From Olsenella_K sp051878835 (GTDB lineage: Bacteria; Actinomycetota; Coriobacteriia; Coriobacteriales; Atopobiaceae), in the NCBI GenBank assembly GCA_051878835.1, contig JBJEKW010000028.1, positions 1-14,576 on the forward strand: a stretch of 14,576 nt of DNA, read 5' to 3'. The translations under genes and the position numbers were made by a program. Shown here piece by piece: positions 1-7,820 of this stretch. How positions within the stretch are numbered: the stretch's first letter is position 1; each line of letters begins with the position of its first letter. Under the pieces are notes generated by a model, which saw nothing but the letters and a program-made list of their open reading frames with translations, had not been told where the DNA came from and did no database searches.

Positions 1-86
1 GGCACCGCAGGCCGGACTCATGCGGCACCGCAGGCCGGACTCATGCGGCACCGCAAGCCGGACTCATGCGGCACCGCAAGCCGGAC
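1..86. repeat. 23-bp tandem repeat, 3.7 copies
   Basis: The unit GGCACCGCAGGCCGGACTCA plus TGC is repeated head to tail at 1-23, 24-46 and 47-69, with a partial copy at 70-86. The first two copies are identical; the later ones differ by a single G to A change. The unit is not a multiple of three, so it cannot encode a regular peptide repeat. The array may extend left beyond the window edge. It is a minisatellite-like sequence of unknown role. Confidence 0.9.
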
Positions 87-121
87 AAGAGCTCGTTTGC
101 ACCAAACTGGCGCGACGCTTC

Positions 122-132
122 GCTATCATAGC
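122..132. promoter_or_regulatory. short perfect inverted repeat, possible operator or promoter part
   Basis: GCTATCATAGC is a perfect 5-1-5 inverted repeat in the most AT-rich stretch upstream of the small membrane gene at 281. It contains TATCAT (124-129), which resembles a -10 element, but the nearest -35-like TTGCAC (97-102) is 21 bases away, too far for a standard promoter. This is a weak call made from sequence only. Confidence 0.2.
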
Positions 133-157
133 TACATGTTCAAACATCAATTAAGCG

Positions 158-257
158 CCCCCAGTGGACACTGTCTTCGACGGGCGACACTTTCAGCTGA
201 TGCATGCCCCCGAGTGGACACGCTTTCAATGGACGGGCGCTTTCAGCGGATGCACCC
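158..257. repeat. two imperfect ~50-bp direct repeats
   Basis: Two adjacent copies (about 158-206 and 207-257) share, in the same order, CCCC-(G)AGTGGACAC, GACGGGCG and CTTTCAGC-GATGCA, with small indels and substitutions between them. They end just upstream of the ribosome-binding site of the small gene at 281 and so probably lie in its leader or promoter region. Nothing in the sequence shows their function. Confidence 0.7.
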
Positions 258-280
258 TTTTGACGCGAAGGAGCAAAACC

Positions 281-463
281 ATGACTGACAATCGCAAGAT
301 GGCGCTGGGGCTCATTCTGGGAATGCTCCTGTACTTTGGCACCAGTCTGGCAGTCGACGTGCTGCTGCCCAACGCGGACATCCTGCTGCGCACAGGCATC
401 TTGATTGCCGTGCTGCTGGTGTTCGTGGGCATCCTCTGGGCGGTTGTGCGGAAGCACCAGTAG
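281..463 (+). CDS. small two-helix membrane protein, unknown function
   Basis: This is a 60-residue protein. The ATG at 281 is preceded by GAAGGAG with 6 bases of spacing, which favours this start over longer in-frame alternatives that run through the upstream repeats. Hydrophobic segments at residues about 7-28 and 37-55 predict two membrane helices joined by a short loop containing Pro, Asn and Asp. The tail is basic (RKHQ). No family is recognised. It stands alone: the left neighbour is repeat DNA and the right neighbour is palindrome array A. The clear ribosome site and membrane-like composition make it more than a chance ORF. Confidence 0.7.
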   Translation: MTDNRKMALGLILGMLLYFGTSLAVDVLLPNADILLRTGILIAVLLVFVGILWAVVRKHQ

Positions 464-556
464 CCGCCGCCCGTCACCACTGCCCGTTGTCGGCCACTCT
501 CACCGGCCACTCGTCGCCGGCTTCGGCTGCGCACCCCACCACGTCGCTATCTGCCG

Positions 557-1203
557 GATGTGTTCGAACACTTCCGGAGTTCGCCGCCGCTCAAAGGTCC
601 TTCGGAGCTCCTCCGAGCCACCCGAACGTCGATGTGTACGACGCCCACCGAACACATCGGGGACACGCCGGCCTAAAACCACCGCCAGGAGGCGCTCATC
701 GACCCCTCTGCCCCGATGTGTTCGATTACGGCCATACACTTCTGGAGAAAAGAGGAACCCAGCGGAACTGAGGCACTCAGCCCACCCCCACCTTCCAGAT
801 GTGTTCGAACACCTCCGAAACGGATTGGTCGCGCAAGGCATTCTGAGGCCGATTCCGCTAACTCGGTCTGGATGTGTTTGATGCGAATCGCGCACATCGA
901 GAATTACGTTGACCTCCGGGCCCATTTGGCAGCCATCCCACCTCCCCAGGCTCGAAGTGTTTGATGCCCATCGCGCACATCGGACACGAGGCCTCTGCGG
1001 AACCAGAAAATCAAGCACTTCGGTCCCACGGGAAGTGGCACGCCCATACGGTGATAGCACACCCGTACACATCCGGAACGAGCGGGCACCCATCCCCTCT
1101 GGGCCGTACACATCGAGCTTCTTCCCTGGAACCGGAAGGACGGGCCGGAGGGACAGAGCCGGAAGGGACGGACGTGTTCGATTCCAGTTGGAATACCCGC
1201 GTC
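557..1203. repeat. Palindrome array A: phased copies of GAWGTGTTCGA half-sites
   Basis: This is a gene-free stretch. Clear elements start at 557 (18 bp, GATGTGTTCGAACACTTC), 631 (28), 715 (28), 798 (18), 871 (28) and 954 (28). The 28-bp form has an 11-base left half, 6 free bases and an 11-base right half. Spacers between elements are 56, 56, 55, 55 and 55 bases and are not similar to one another. To the right the order decays: a split pair at 1032-1073, an orphan right half ending at 1114 and a stretched copy at 1171-1203. ORFs through this region arise because GATGTGTTCGAACAC reads as DVFEH; since the period is not a multiple of three, the frame changes from copy to copy, so it is non-coding. 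It ends about 140 bases upstream of the helicase start. Confidence 0.9.
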
Positions 1204-1339
1204 CGGGGCATCCAGACGCGCTCCGCCGTATGATGAACAGGCGGGCGTGCCGTCGCAGCGTCGGCGCCGCTCATCAATTTTGCAAACGCAACATGTCGAA
1301 ACCGGGGGCGCAAGCTCCAGGATCCACCAAGGAGCACGT

Positions 1340-4042
1340 ATGAGCATCCCCGAAGCTTCAAACGCAACTGGTCGGATGGACAAGAAGGACCCAGCCACTC
1401 AGGGCCCGGCCGCCGCAAACGCGGCCACTCAGGGCCCGGCCGCCCAGGACCCCGCCGCGGTCGACGAGGGCCCCAACGGCCCCGGCTCGCTGGGCCGGCT
1501 GGGCCCCGACTGGTCTGAGGTCGACCCCCACATCCCCACCGACGAGTCCCTGGAAACCTTCCTCGGCTGGGTCGAGTCGCGCGGCATGCAGCTGTGGGAC
1601 CACCAGGAGGAAGCCCTGCTGGACATAGCCGCCGGCGACAACGTGATTCTGGGCACGCCCACGGGCAGCGGAAAGAGCATGGTCGCCCTGGGCATGTGCT
1701 TCATGGCGCTGTGCGCAGGCGAGCGCAGCTACTACACCGCACCCATAAAAGCCCTGGTCAGCGAGAAGTTCTTTAACCTGGTGAACCTGCTGGGCCCCGA
1801 CAACGTGGGCATGATCACGGGCGACGTGGTCATAAACCCCGAGGCCCCGGTGGTATGCTGCACGGCCGAGATCCTGGCCCAGGACGCCCTGCGCTTCGGC
1901 GAGGACGCCGACATCGGCTACGTGGCCATGGACGAGTTCCACTTCTATGCCGACCGCGACCGCGGCTGGGCCTGGCAGGTGCCCCTGCTGACCTTGCCGC
2001 ACGCCCAGTTCCTCCTCATGAGTGCCACCCTGGGCGACACCACGCAGATCGCCCAGACGCTGGAGCTGCACACCGGCAAGTCCGTGGACACCATAGCCGA
2101 CGCGCCGCGCCCCGTCCCCCTGCACTACCAGTTCGTCGACACAGCACTGGAGGGCACGGTCGAGCTGGCGCTAAAGAACGGCGACGCGCCCATATATGTG
2201 GTCCACTTCGCCCAGGACGCCGCGCTGAAGAGCGCGCAGTCCCTGGCCAGCTACGGCGTCTCGACGCGCGAGCAGCGCGACGCCATAAAGGAGGCCATCA
2301 AGGGCACGCGCTTCTCGACCACGTTCGGAAAGGTGCTGAAGCGGCTGCTGCTGTCGGGTGTGGGCGTGCACCATGCCGGCATGCTGCCTCGCTATCGCCT
2401 GCTGGTGGAGAAGCTGGCGCAGCAGGGCCTCTTGCCCGTGATCTGCGGCACCGACACCTTGGGCGTGGGCATCAACGTGCCCATACACACCGTGCTCCTG
2501 ACGCAGCTGACGAAGTTCGACGGCCGCCGCATGCGCCGCCTGAACGCCCGCGAGTTCCACCAGATAGCGGGTCGCGCCGGTCGCGCCGGCTTCGACACGG
2601 AGGGCATGGTCATCGCCGAGGCGACCGAGTACGACATCGACAAGGCCCGCGCCCTGCGCAAGGCCGGCGGCGACCCAAAGAAGGCCCGCAGCATAAAGGT
2701 AAAGAAGCCCCGCGAGGGATTCGTCGGTTGGAACAAGGACACGTTCGAGCGCCTGATCAACGCCACGCCCGAGACGCTGCAGCCCCACCTGCGCATCACG
2801 CACTCCATGGTGTTGGCCGAAATCGAGCAGGGCGGCGACGCCTGGGCCCGCGTGCACAAGCTGGTGGACGACTCCAACCAGACGCCCGAGCAGAAGATAC
2901 GCCTGAACACCCGCGTGGACGAGGTCTTCGCGACCCTGCTGGACGCGGGCGTGGTGCAGAAGACCACCGACCAGGACGGCAACGACTCCTACGAGGTGAC
3001 CGTCGACCTGCCGGACGACTTCGCGCTGGACCAGCCCCTCTCGCCCTTCCTGCTGGCGGCGCTGGAGCTTCTGGACCCCGAAAGCGACACGTACGCGCTG
3101 GACCTCATCAGCATGGTGGAGTCCACGCTGGAGGACCCGAACCAGATCCTGCGCGCGCAGGAGCGCCAGGCACGCGACCGCGCCTGGGAGGAGATGCGCG
3201 CCGAGGGCGTCGACTTCGAGGAGCGCAAGGCTCGCCTGGAGGACGTCACGTACCCGAAGCCCCTGGAGGAGCTGCTGCTGGCGGCGTTCGACCGCTACTG
3301 CGAGCAGGTGCCCTGGGCGGCCGACTACCAGCTGAGCCCAAAGAGCGTGCTGCGCGACATGATCGAGACGGCCAGCGACTTCAAGGGCTACACCGCCCGC
3401 TACAACATCGCCCGCAGCGAAGGCCTGCTGCTGCGCTACCTCAGCGACGCATACCGCGTCCTGGACCGCACCATTCCCTTGGACAAGAGGAACGACCAGC
3501 TGGACGACATCATCGCCTGGCTGCGCCTGGTGGTGCGCACCGTGGACTCCAGCCTGGTGGACGAGTGGGAGAACGCCTCGACCGACGACGGCTCGGGGGC
3601 CGAGGTGGCCGCGCCCGAGCTGGGCGAGGTCGTCGTGCGCGACCGGCGCGCCGTCACGCTGCTGGTGCGCAATGCGCTGTTTGCCCGGGTGGACCTGGCC
3701 GCGCGCGGCAAGGTGGACCAGCTGGGCGAGATGGACGCCGACTGGGGCTGGCGCATGCCGCGCTGGAAGGCCGTGCTCGACAGCTACTACCAGGTGCACG
3801 ACGAGATCCTGCTGGACGCGGACGCCCGCAGCACGAAGTTCCTGGTCATCGACGACTCGGACGAGCAGAGCGACCACGTCTGGCACGTGCACCAGATCTT
3901 CCACGACGCGGACGGCGACTCCGACTTTGGCATCATGGCCGACGTGCTGTTGGACCAGACCCAGGATCAGGGCGAGGCCGTGTTCGACAACTACCGGGTC
4001 GGCTTCATCGAGGACCTGCTGGGCCAAGGGCAGGACAAGTGA
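1340..4042 (+). CDS. DEAD/DEAH-box superfamily 2 helicase with DUF3516 C-terminus (Ski2/Mtr4-like)
   Basis: A 900-residue ATP-dependent helicase, probably acting on RNA or on structured nucleic acid in the cytoplasm. The ATG at 1340 follows AAGGAG by 5 bases; an in-frame ATG at 1247 has no ribosome site. Residues 18-45 are an Ala/Pro/Gln low-complexity stretch with two ATQGPAA copies. Visible motifs are: Q-motif region near 86-91 (DHQEEA), Walker A GTPTGSGKS 105-113, motif Ia APIKAL 134-139, DEFH box 198-201, motif III MSAT 227-230, GVHHAGMLPR 342-351 (typical of Ski2-like proteins), TDTLGVGINVP 371-381, and motif VI QIAGRAGRAG 408-417. The rest, about 480-900, is helical and acidic and matches the place of the DUF3516 domain. 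The family is widespread in actinobacteria; its cellular substrate is not settled. The stop codon overlaps the next gene's GTG, suggesting translational coupling. Confidence 0.95.
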   Translation: MSIPEASNATGRMDKKDPATQGPAAANAATQGPAAQDPAAVDEGPNGPGSLGRLGPDWSEVDPHIPTDESLETFLGWVESRGMQLWDHQEEALLDIAAGDNVILGTPTGSGKSMVALGMCFMALCAGERSYYTAPIKALVSEKFFNLVNLLGPDNVGMITGDVVINPEAPVVCCTAEILAQDALRFGEDADIGYVAMDEFHFYADRDRGWAWQVPLLTLPHAQFLLMSATLGDTTQIAQTLELHTGKSVDTIADAPRPVPLHYQFVDTALEGTVELALKNGDAPIYVVHFAQDAALKSAQSLASYGVSTREQRDAIKEAIKGTRFSTTFGKVLKRLLLSGVGVHHAGMLPRYRLLVEKLAQQGLLPVICGTDTLGVGINVPIHTVLLTQLTKFDGRRMRRLNAREFHQIAGRAGRAGFDTEGMVIAEATEYDIDKARALRKAGGDPKKARSIKVKKPREGFVGWNKDTFERLINATPETLQPHLRITHSMVLAEIEQGGDAWARVHKLVDDSNQTPEQKIRLNTRVDEVFATLLDAGVVQKTTDQDGNDSYEVTVDLPDDFALDQPLSPFLLAALELLDPESDTYALDLISMVESTLEDPNQILRAQERQARDRAWEEMRAEGVDFEERKARLEDVTYPKPLEELLLAAFDRYCEQVPWAADYQLSPKSVLRDMIETASDFKGYTARYNIARSEGLLLRYLSDAYRVLDRTIPLDKRNDQLDDIIAWLRLVVRTVDSSLVDEWENASTDDGSGAEVAAPELGEVVVRDRRAVTLLVRNALFARVDLAARGKVDQLGEMDADWGWRMPRWKAVLDSYYQVHDEILLDADARSTKFLVIDDSDEQSDHVWHVHQIFHDADGDSDFGIMADVLLDQTQDQGEAVFDNYRVGFIEDLLGQGQDK

Positions 4043-5283
4043 GAAGGGCAGGCGCGGGGCAGCTGGGCCCTTCGGCACCGACGGGTTCCCCCGCCCAGCC
4101 GGGCCACTTCGCCCAGCCGGGCTCCCCCACCTTGTTGAACCTTTCCGCCCCATCGAGCTCCGCGACTCAGCCGAACCCCTCTTCATCACTGGGGCTCTCG
4201 ACTCAGCTGAGCTCCCCTGCCCGGCCGAGCTCCTTCGCTCAGCCAAATCGTACAGACCAGGCTCGTTCTTCTTCCCCAGCTTCGCTCGAGGAGATGTGCG
4301 ACGACGCGCACGTCATCGCCGTCATCGGCAGCGGCGGCAAGACAACGCTCATCGAGACGCTGGCGAGACAGCTGCGCCGGAGGCATCCTGACTCCGTCGT
4401 CGCCATCTCGACAACCACCCGACAGTGGCCGCCGAGTCGGCTGCCCCTGATTGCCAACCAGACCGCGGGCGAAGCTATGAGCCAGCTGGCACGCCTGGGC
4501 GTTGCGTACGTGGCGGACACCTGCCCGGCTAGGGGCGCTAGCGCCACTTCGGGCTCGGACGCCACCGATCCGACAACCGCCATATCCCAACAAGACCAGA
4601 CCGCATCGAACACATCGGCTGTCAAGCTCTGCGAGCCGTCATGGGGCATCGACAGGTTAGCAGCAGACGTGGTTGCCAGCGGCGGATATCTGCTCATCGA
4701 GGCCGACGGGTCGCGCGGACTGCCCCTGAAGGCTCACGCCGACTGGGAGCCGGTGGTGCCGCCGTCGACGCAGCGATGCATCCTCGTGGTCGGGGCATCG
4801 GGATTCGGGCGGCCGGTCAGGGCCGCGGCGCACCGGCCCGAGCTCTTTTGCAGCCGGGCGGGCTGTTCACTAGAAAGCGCTGCTTCCCCCGAGCGCGTTG
4901 CGGACGAAATCGCAATCGAAATCACATGCGGCGCAGTGCACTTCGATGTGACATTCGTAAACCAAGTCGATTTCGGACAAGACGTGGCTTCGCTTGCCCC
5001 GCAAGCACTTCAGCCACACCTCACTCCGGCTCAGCCGCGTCATACTCAGACTCTGCCGCACTCCGCCCAGGCTCAGCCATGCCTCACTCCAGCTCAGCCA
5101 CATGCCACCCAGGCACAGTCGCGCCCTGCCCAGGTCCAGCCACGCTCTGCCCAGACACAGTCGCGCCCCACCCTGACGGAAGTGCTCGCTTTCGCCAGCG
5201 AACTTCGCAAGAGGGGCATCTCCGTCCCCATCTGGTTCGGAAGTGCACGAGCAGGCCTTGCAGCCTTGACTACCGTCGGCTAG
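4039..5283 (+). CDS. yqeC: selenium cofactor biosynthesis protein YqeC-like, with low-complexity insertions
   Basis: A 414-residue protein if read from the GTG at 4039, which overlaps the helicase stop as GTGA. An ATG at 4294 would give 329 residues, but its only purine-rich stretch touches the start codon and it would cut into the first conserved strand. Family hallmarks are the P-loop-like VIGSGGKTTL (95-104), TTTRQWPP (125-131), EADGSRGLPLKA (222-233), WEPVVP (236-241), LVVGASGFGRP (249-259) and FVNQVD (306-311). YqeC proteins are associated with selenium-dependent molybdenum hydroxylase maturation. They are usually about 230-260 residues; the excess here is a Pro/Ser/Gln N-terminal segment (8-80), a Ser/Thr-rich insert (about 163-195) and an AQP/AQTQ-rich insert (about 320-376), all at probable loops or the terminus. 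The similar AQP content at both ends in one frame supports the longer start. No selenium or molybdenum gene is visible nearby. Confidence 0.82.
   Translation: MRRAGAGQLGPSAPTGSPAQPGHFAQPGSPTLLNLSAPSSSATQPNPSSSLGLSTQLSSPARPSSFAQPNRTDQARSSSPASLEEMCDDAHVIAVIGSGGKTTLIETLARQLRRRHPDSVVAISTTTRQWPPSRLPLIANQTAGEAMSQLARLGVAYVADTCPARGASATSGSDATDPTTAISQQDQTASNTSAVKLCEPSWGIDRLAADVVASGGYLLIEADGSRGLPLKAHADWEPVVPPSTQRCILVVGASGFGRPVRAAAHRPELFCSRAGCSLESAASPERVADEIAIEITCGAVHFDVTFVNQVDFGQDVASLAPQALQPHLTPAQPRHTQTLPHSAQAQPCLTPAQPHATQAQSRPAQVQPRSAQTQSRPTLTEVLAFASELRKRGISVPIWFGSARAGLAALTTVG
4606..4616. repeat. orphan array half-site inside yqeC
   Basis: TCGAACACATC is an exact copy of the consensus right half-site of the intergenic palindrome elements. 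No left half lies 18 or 28 bp away. It falls in the Ser/Thr-rich insert of the YqeC protein, where it reads Ser-Asn-Thr-Ser. It may be chance or a relic of the process that made the insert. Confidence 0.5.
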
Positions 5284-5289
5284 GAAGAG

Positions 5290-5315
5290 CGGACACCGCC
5301 GTACACTTCGGTCCG
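5290..5315 (+). terminator. possible hairpin after yqeC
   Basis: CGGACACCG and CGGTCCG can pair with a two-base bulge around a 10-base loop, seven bases after the yqeC stop. No T-run follows, so this would be at best a weak or Rho-assisted terminator. The stretch also holds GTACACTTC, a possible degenerate half-site of the palindrome family. Confidence 0.3.
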
Positions 5316-5405
5316 GCAATCTTGTCACGCCAACGACGGGCACGTTCTGTCGGCTCCAGCCACCTTCCCAACCGCCTCGCAGGGCAGTCCGGCCCCCTCA
5401 CGCCA

Positions 5406-5716
5406 GATGTGTTCGAACACTTCTGACCTACAGCTCTGCCATAGTCCCCGCAGTCCCCGGACTACGCCCTTCTCGCTCGAGGTGTTCGAACACATTGAGT
5501 CTGGAGAGACGTATCCTCCGCGTCCTCAACGCGTCGTAATAGGACAACTCCGAAGTGGTCGAACACGTCTGTCATCGGATGCCCTCGAGGGGTCAATTCG
5601 TAGGTCGAGAGGTAACTTCTCCCGGAAGTGTTCGAACACTTCCGGCGCGGACAGCTCGTCGAGAGTCAAGGGTCGGAACGACATCCCGCCCAGGTTAGAT
5701 GTGTTCGCCACACATC
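5406..5716. repeat. Palindrome array B: five elements at exact 73-bp period
   Basis: This is the most regular of the four arrays. Elements start at 5406, 5479, 5552, 5625 and 5698: four 18-bp palindromes and one 19-bp variant with GCC at the centre. The four spacers are each exactly 55 bases and share no obvious sequence. The copy at 5625 is embedded in a perfect 24-bp palindrome (5622-5645). Position 3 of each half may be A or T (G and, on the right, C also occur), independently in the two halves, so hairpin pairing is not kept there. It lies between yqeC and the AbiEi-like gene, ending 345 bases before the latter. Confidence 0.93.
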
Positions 5717-6061
5717 GCGGTACAGCTCGCTAACGAGGACGCAAACACGGTGCGGCAGCCCAAACAAGCCGAACTTACCTTGTAAAATCGCCCGCCATCC
5801 ACAACTGATGCCCTGCTGAACAAGAGGGCTGATCACTACATCCGGTATCTCACGCTACCTTCACGGAAGGTTACCGCCGAACGGCATGCATCTGCCCGCA
5901 AACGGTATACGAACATGCGTTTGACATTTTTTTCTTAACAAAATCCAAGGTCTGAAGCACTAATTGCATCATCCCTTACCTGCGCCTTTGCTACCAGTGC
6001 CACGTTTTGGTGCTAGTTTGCGTCAAGAACATTAGTTCTGATTTTCGGGCATCATGGCTCC
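5717..6061 (+). promoter_or_regulatory. AT-rich leader and probable promoter region of the AbiEi/DUF559-like gene
   Basis: The 345 bases between array B and the next start codon hold no gene. Base composition drops sharply around 5920-5970, where TTGACA (5921-5926) is followed by a T-tract and an A-rich stretch. No convincing -10 lies 16-18 bases further on, so the exact promoter cannot be fixed; a second weak pair starts with TTGCAT at 5964. The start codon at 6062 has no strong ribosome site. Confidence 0.4.
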
Positions 6062-7267
6062 ATGGTTACTGTGATCTCACATACAACCGCTCTTTGGACC
6101 CTCGCGAAGCTGGCCTCCCGAGGCGAGCTAGACCGCCTGCGGAATCAGAGCTGCATGGGGTCTAGCTCCACCGCAGGCTCGAACACCACCGCAAGCCCGA
6201 ATACCGCCGCCGGCTCGGGCACCGCCGCGGGCTCGAACACCGCCGCGGACTCGAATGCCGCCGCAGGTTCAGACCTTGCCACGGCCCAATCGCCCAAGGC
6301 GGATTCGGCTGGCGATGCCTTGGAGGCATGCGCGTCTGCCCAACTTGTGAAGTCCGAAGCCCTGCCGTGGCTCACGAAAAAGTTGGGGTGCGAGCCTGAA
6401 GACCTGGGTCGCATTGACGTCGTGGTGAGCAAGCGATCCGAGCGTCGGCAGTCGCGCCAGGTGCATGCGCACGCCTGGTCCGCAGGCATCTCGAATGACC
6501 AGGTAATCAAGCTAAGAGACCATCTGTATGTCTGCTCCCCCGAGTCGGTGTTTCTGCAGATGGCGGATTGTCTTCCTCTGCTGGACCTCGTCCGACTGGG
6601 ACACCAGATGTGCGGCAGATATTCACTGGCAGATGGCGCAGGCGGCTTCGTGAAGCACCCCGCGATAACCACCATCGCACAGCTGGAAACATACCTTGCA
6701 GGCATACCCAAAGGTACCCGCGGAATAAAGAAGGCCCGCAGGGCACTTCGGCTGATGCACAACAACTCTTGGTCGCCCATGGAGACAGTCACTGCGATGC
6801 TGCTGTCGATGCCCAGGCGCATGGGCGGCTTTGGCCTGCCATCGCCGCGGCTGAACCACAGGATTGAGCTCGATCGAAACTCCTCGCAGGTCGGTGGACA
6901 GGAGAACATCTACGTAGACCTGTTGTGGCCCGACGCGAAGTTCGGAATCGAATACAACGGTGAGGCCTATCACCGCAACACCAGTCGAGACCTCCGGCGC
7001 GAGCTCACGTTGCGAAAGGCGCAGCTCAACGTTGTCACGCTGGGAATTCAACAGGTTCGCGACCAAGTGCAGTTCCGCGAAGTGGTTTCACAGGCGGCCG
7101 AGCATCTGGGCGTAAAGCTCCGTCGCGCAACGCCGCTCATCGCAAAGAAACGTACCAATCTACTAGCGGCGCTATTGCCACACGGGACGATTCAACGCAA
7201 CGGAAGCGTCTGCTTCCCCAAGCCACCCTGGTCGCTACCTGCAAGAATTGCCCAATCTTGGACATAA
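6062..7267 (+). CDS. AbiEi-like antitoxin/DUF559-type endonuclease-fold protein
   Basis: A 401-residue protein. Its order of motifs matches a common actinobacterial family described as type IV toxin-antitoxin AbiEi-like or DUF559 domain-containing: ISHTTALWTLA near the N-terminus (5-15), a V-H-x-H stretch (134-137), YVCSPESVFLQMA (156-168), a helical middle, SPMETVTAMLL (238-248), then the nuclease-like core YVDLLWPDAKFGIEYNGEAYH (284-304) and a basic helix with RRELTLRK (312-319). D286 and E297 fit the acidic positions of a Vsr/DUF559 PD-(D/E)xK-like fold, but the usual following lysine is not evident, so activity is uncertain. Residues 37-71 are six copies of a hexapeptide such as AAGSNT, encoded by an 18-bp tandem DNA repeat. 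It is a single-gene unit with palindrome arrays on both sides. A role in defence or DNA transactions is inference. Confidence 0.7.
   Translation: MVTVISHTTALWTLAKLASRGELDRLRNQSCMGSSSTAGSNTTASPNTAAGSGTAAGSNTAADSNAAAGSDLATAQSPKADSAGDALEACASAQLVKSEALPWLTKKLGCEPEDLGRIDVVVSKRSERRQSRQVHAHAWSAGISNDQVIKLRDHLYVCSPESVFLQMADCLPLLDLVRLGHQMCGRYSLADGAGGFVKHPAITTIAQLETYLAGIPKGTRGIKKARRALRLMHNNSWSPMETVTAMLLSMPRRMGGFGLPSPRLNHRIELDRNSSQVGGQENIYVDLLWPDAKFGIEYNGEAYHRNTSRDLRRELTLRKAQLNVVTLGIQQVRDQVQFREVVSQAAEHLGVKLRRATPLIAKKRTNLLAALLPHGTIQRNGSVCFPKPPWSLPARIAQSWT
6179..6270 (+). repeat. 18-bp coding tandem repeat in the AbiEi-like gene
   Basis: About five copies of a unit like ACCGCCGCGGGCTCGAAC run in frame and, with the preceding residues, give the hexapeptide series TAGSNT, TASPNT, AAGSGT, AAGSNT, AADSNA, AAGSD. 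Because the unit is a multiple of three, copy-number change would alter length without frameshift. It separates the N-terminal helix from the rest of the AbiEi-like domain. Confidence 0.85.
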
Positions 7268-7814
7268 ACAGCCAGGCACGATTGGCCTAGGCGGCACGTC
7301 CGCCATCGCATATCTTTTACGCTTGGCGAGCGAAACGACGAGAGCAAACGCATGCCAATCGTCGCTTGAGGCATGCTCGTCGACGCTCGCGATTTGCCCT
7401 GGGATAACCTCCCCATGGACGGATAAGAGTCTGCCACCTTTCGATGGCTGTGCTGTCTCTCGCGGTTACGCTCCCTGAGCTGCGACCTTCCGGACAATGC
7501 CCTCGCGTTTACGCGCCCTGAGCTGCAATCTTCCGATTAATGTCCTCTTAGTTAAGGAATCCACCCTGCGCCGAAGCATCGACTGCTTCCCGTGGACCAC
7601 TCGAGCCACTAATCGGAATCTCGAATCTCCCAGCACCAAGCCGAATGGCCGACGGATTGCCCGAACGGCAATGCCGGCACGCGGTGTCAGGCGACAGTTC
7701 ATGCCAGCACACAGCAACTCGTGCAGATGTCAGTCAAACATGGCGGCTCGTGCGGACGACAATCGTACACGTCAGCTCTGAGTATCACCATGGCGCCCGT
7801 CATTACTGCCCGGC
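7268..7814. other. gene-free stretch, part of the 1.4-kb gap
   Basis: No reading frame here has both a usable ribosome site and protein-like composition. It contains a hyphenated inverted repeat with arms GCATGCC/GGCATGC (7352-7378), the 43-bp duplication described separately, a small hairpin GAAGCATCGACTGCTTC (about 7574-7590) and, near 7746-7773, a badly worn 28-bp array-like element ending GTACACGTC. It may be the remains of decayed genes, but none can be recognised. Confidence 0.5.
7459..7544. repeat. 43-bp imperfect direct duplication
   Basis: Positions 7459-7501 and 7502-7544 are adjacent copies sharing CTCGCG-TTACG, CCCTGAGCTGC and CTTCCG-AATG-C, with scattered differences. The copies are head to tail with no gap. 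No coding frame is preserved across both copies. Confidence 0.85.
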
Positions 7815-7820
7815 GAATGC

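Noticed and set aside
557..1203. LexA/SOS boxes
   Set aside because: The actinobacterial SOS box has GAAC before GTTC with four bases between; here the order is GTTC then GAAC fused at the centre. Arrays of this size would also be unusual for SOS boxes.
2171..4246. 691-codon open frame on the minus strand
   Set aside because: It is a shadow of the helicase gene caused by GC-rich codon bias. Its composition is unlike a real protein and the plus-strand frame has complete helicase motifs.
5406..5716. CRISPR array
   Set aside because: The repeats are short (18-28 bp), symmetric, occur in two lengths and vary between copies, whereas the period is helically phased. The arrays recur in several intergenic gaps and no cas gene is visible.
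7235..7465. Minus-strand open stretch that could encode an acidic peptide (GGRLLSVHGEVIPGQIAS...)
   Set aside because: It looks somewhat protein-like but has no start codon near its beginning, no ribosome site and no family I recognise, and it overlaps the end of the AbiEi-like gene.
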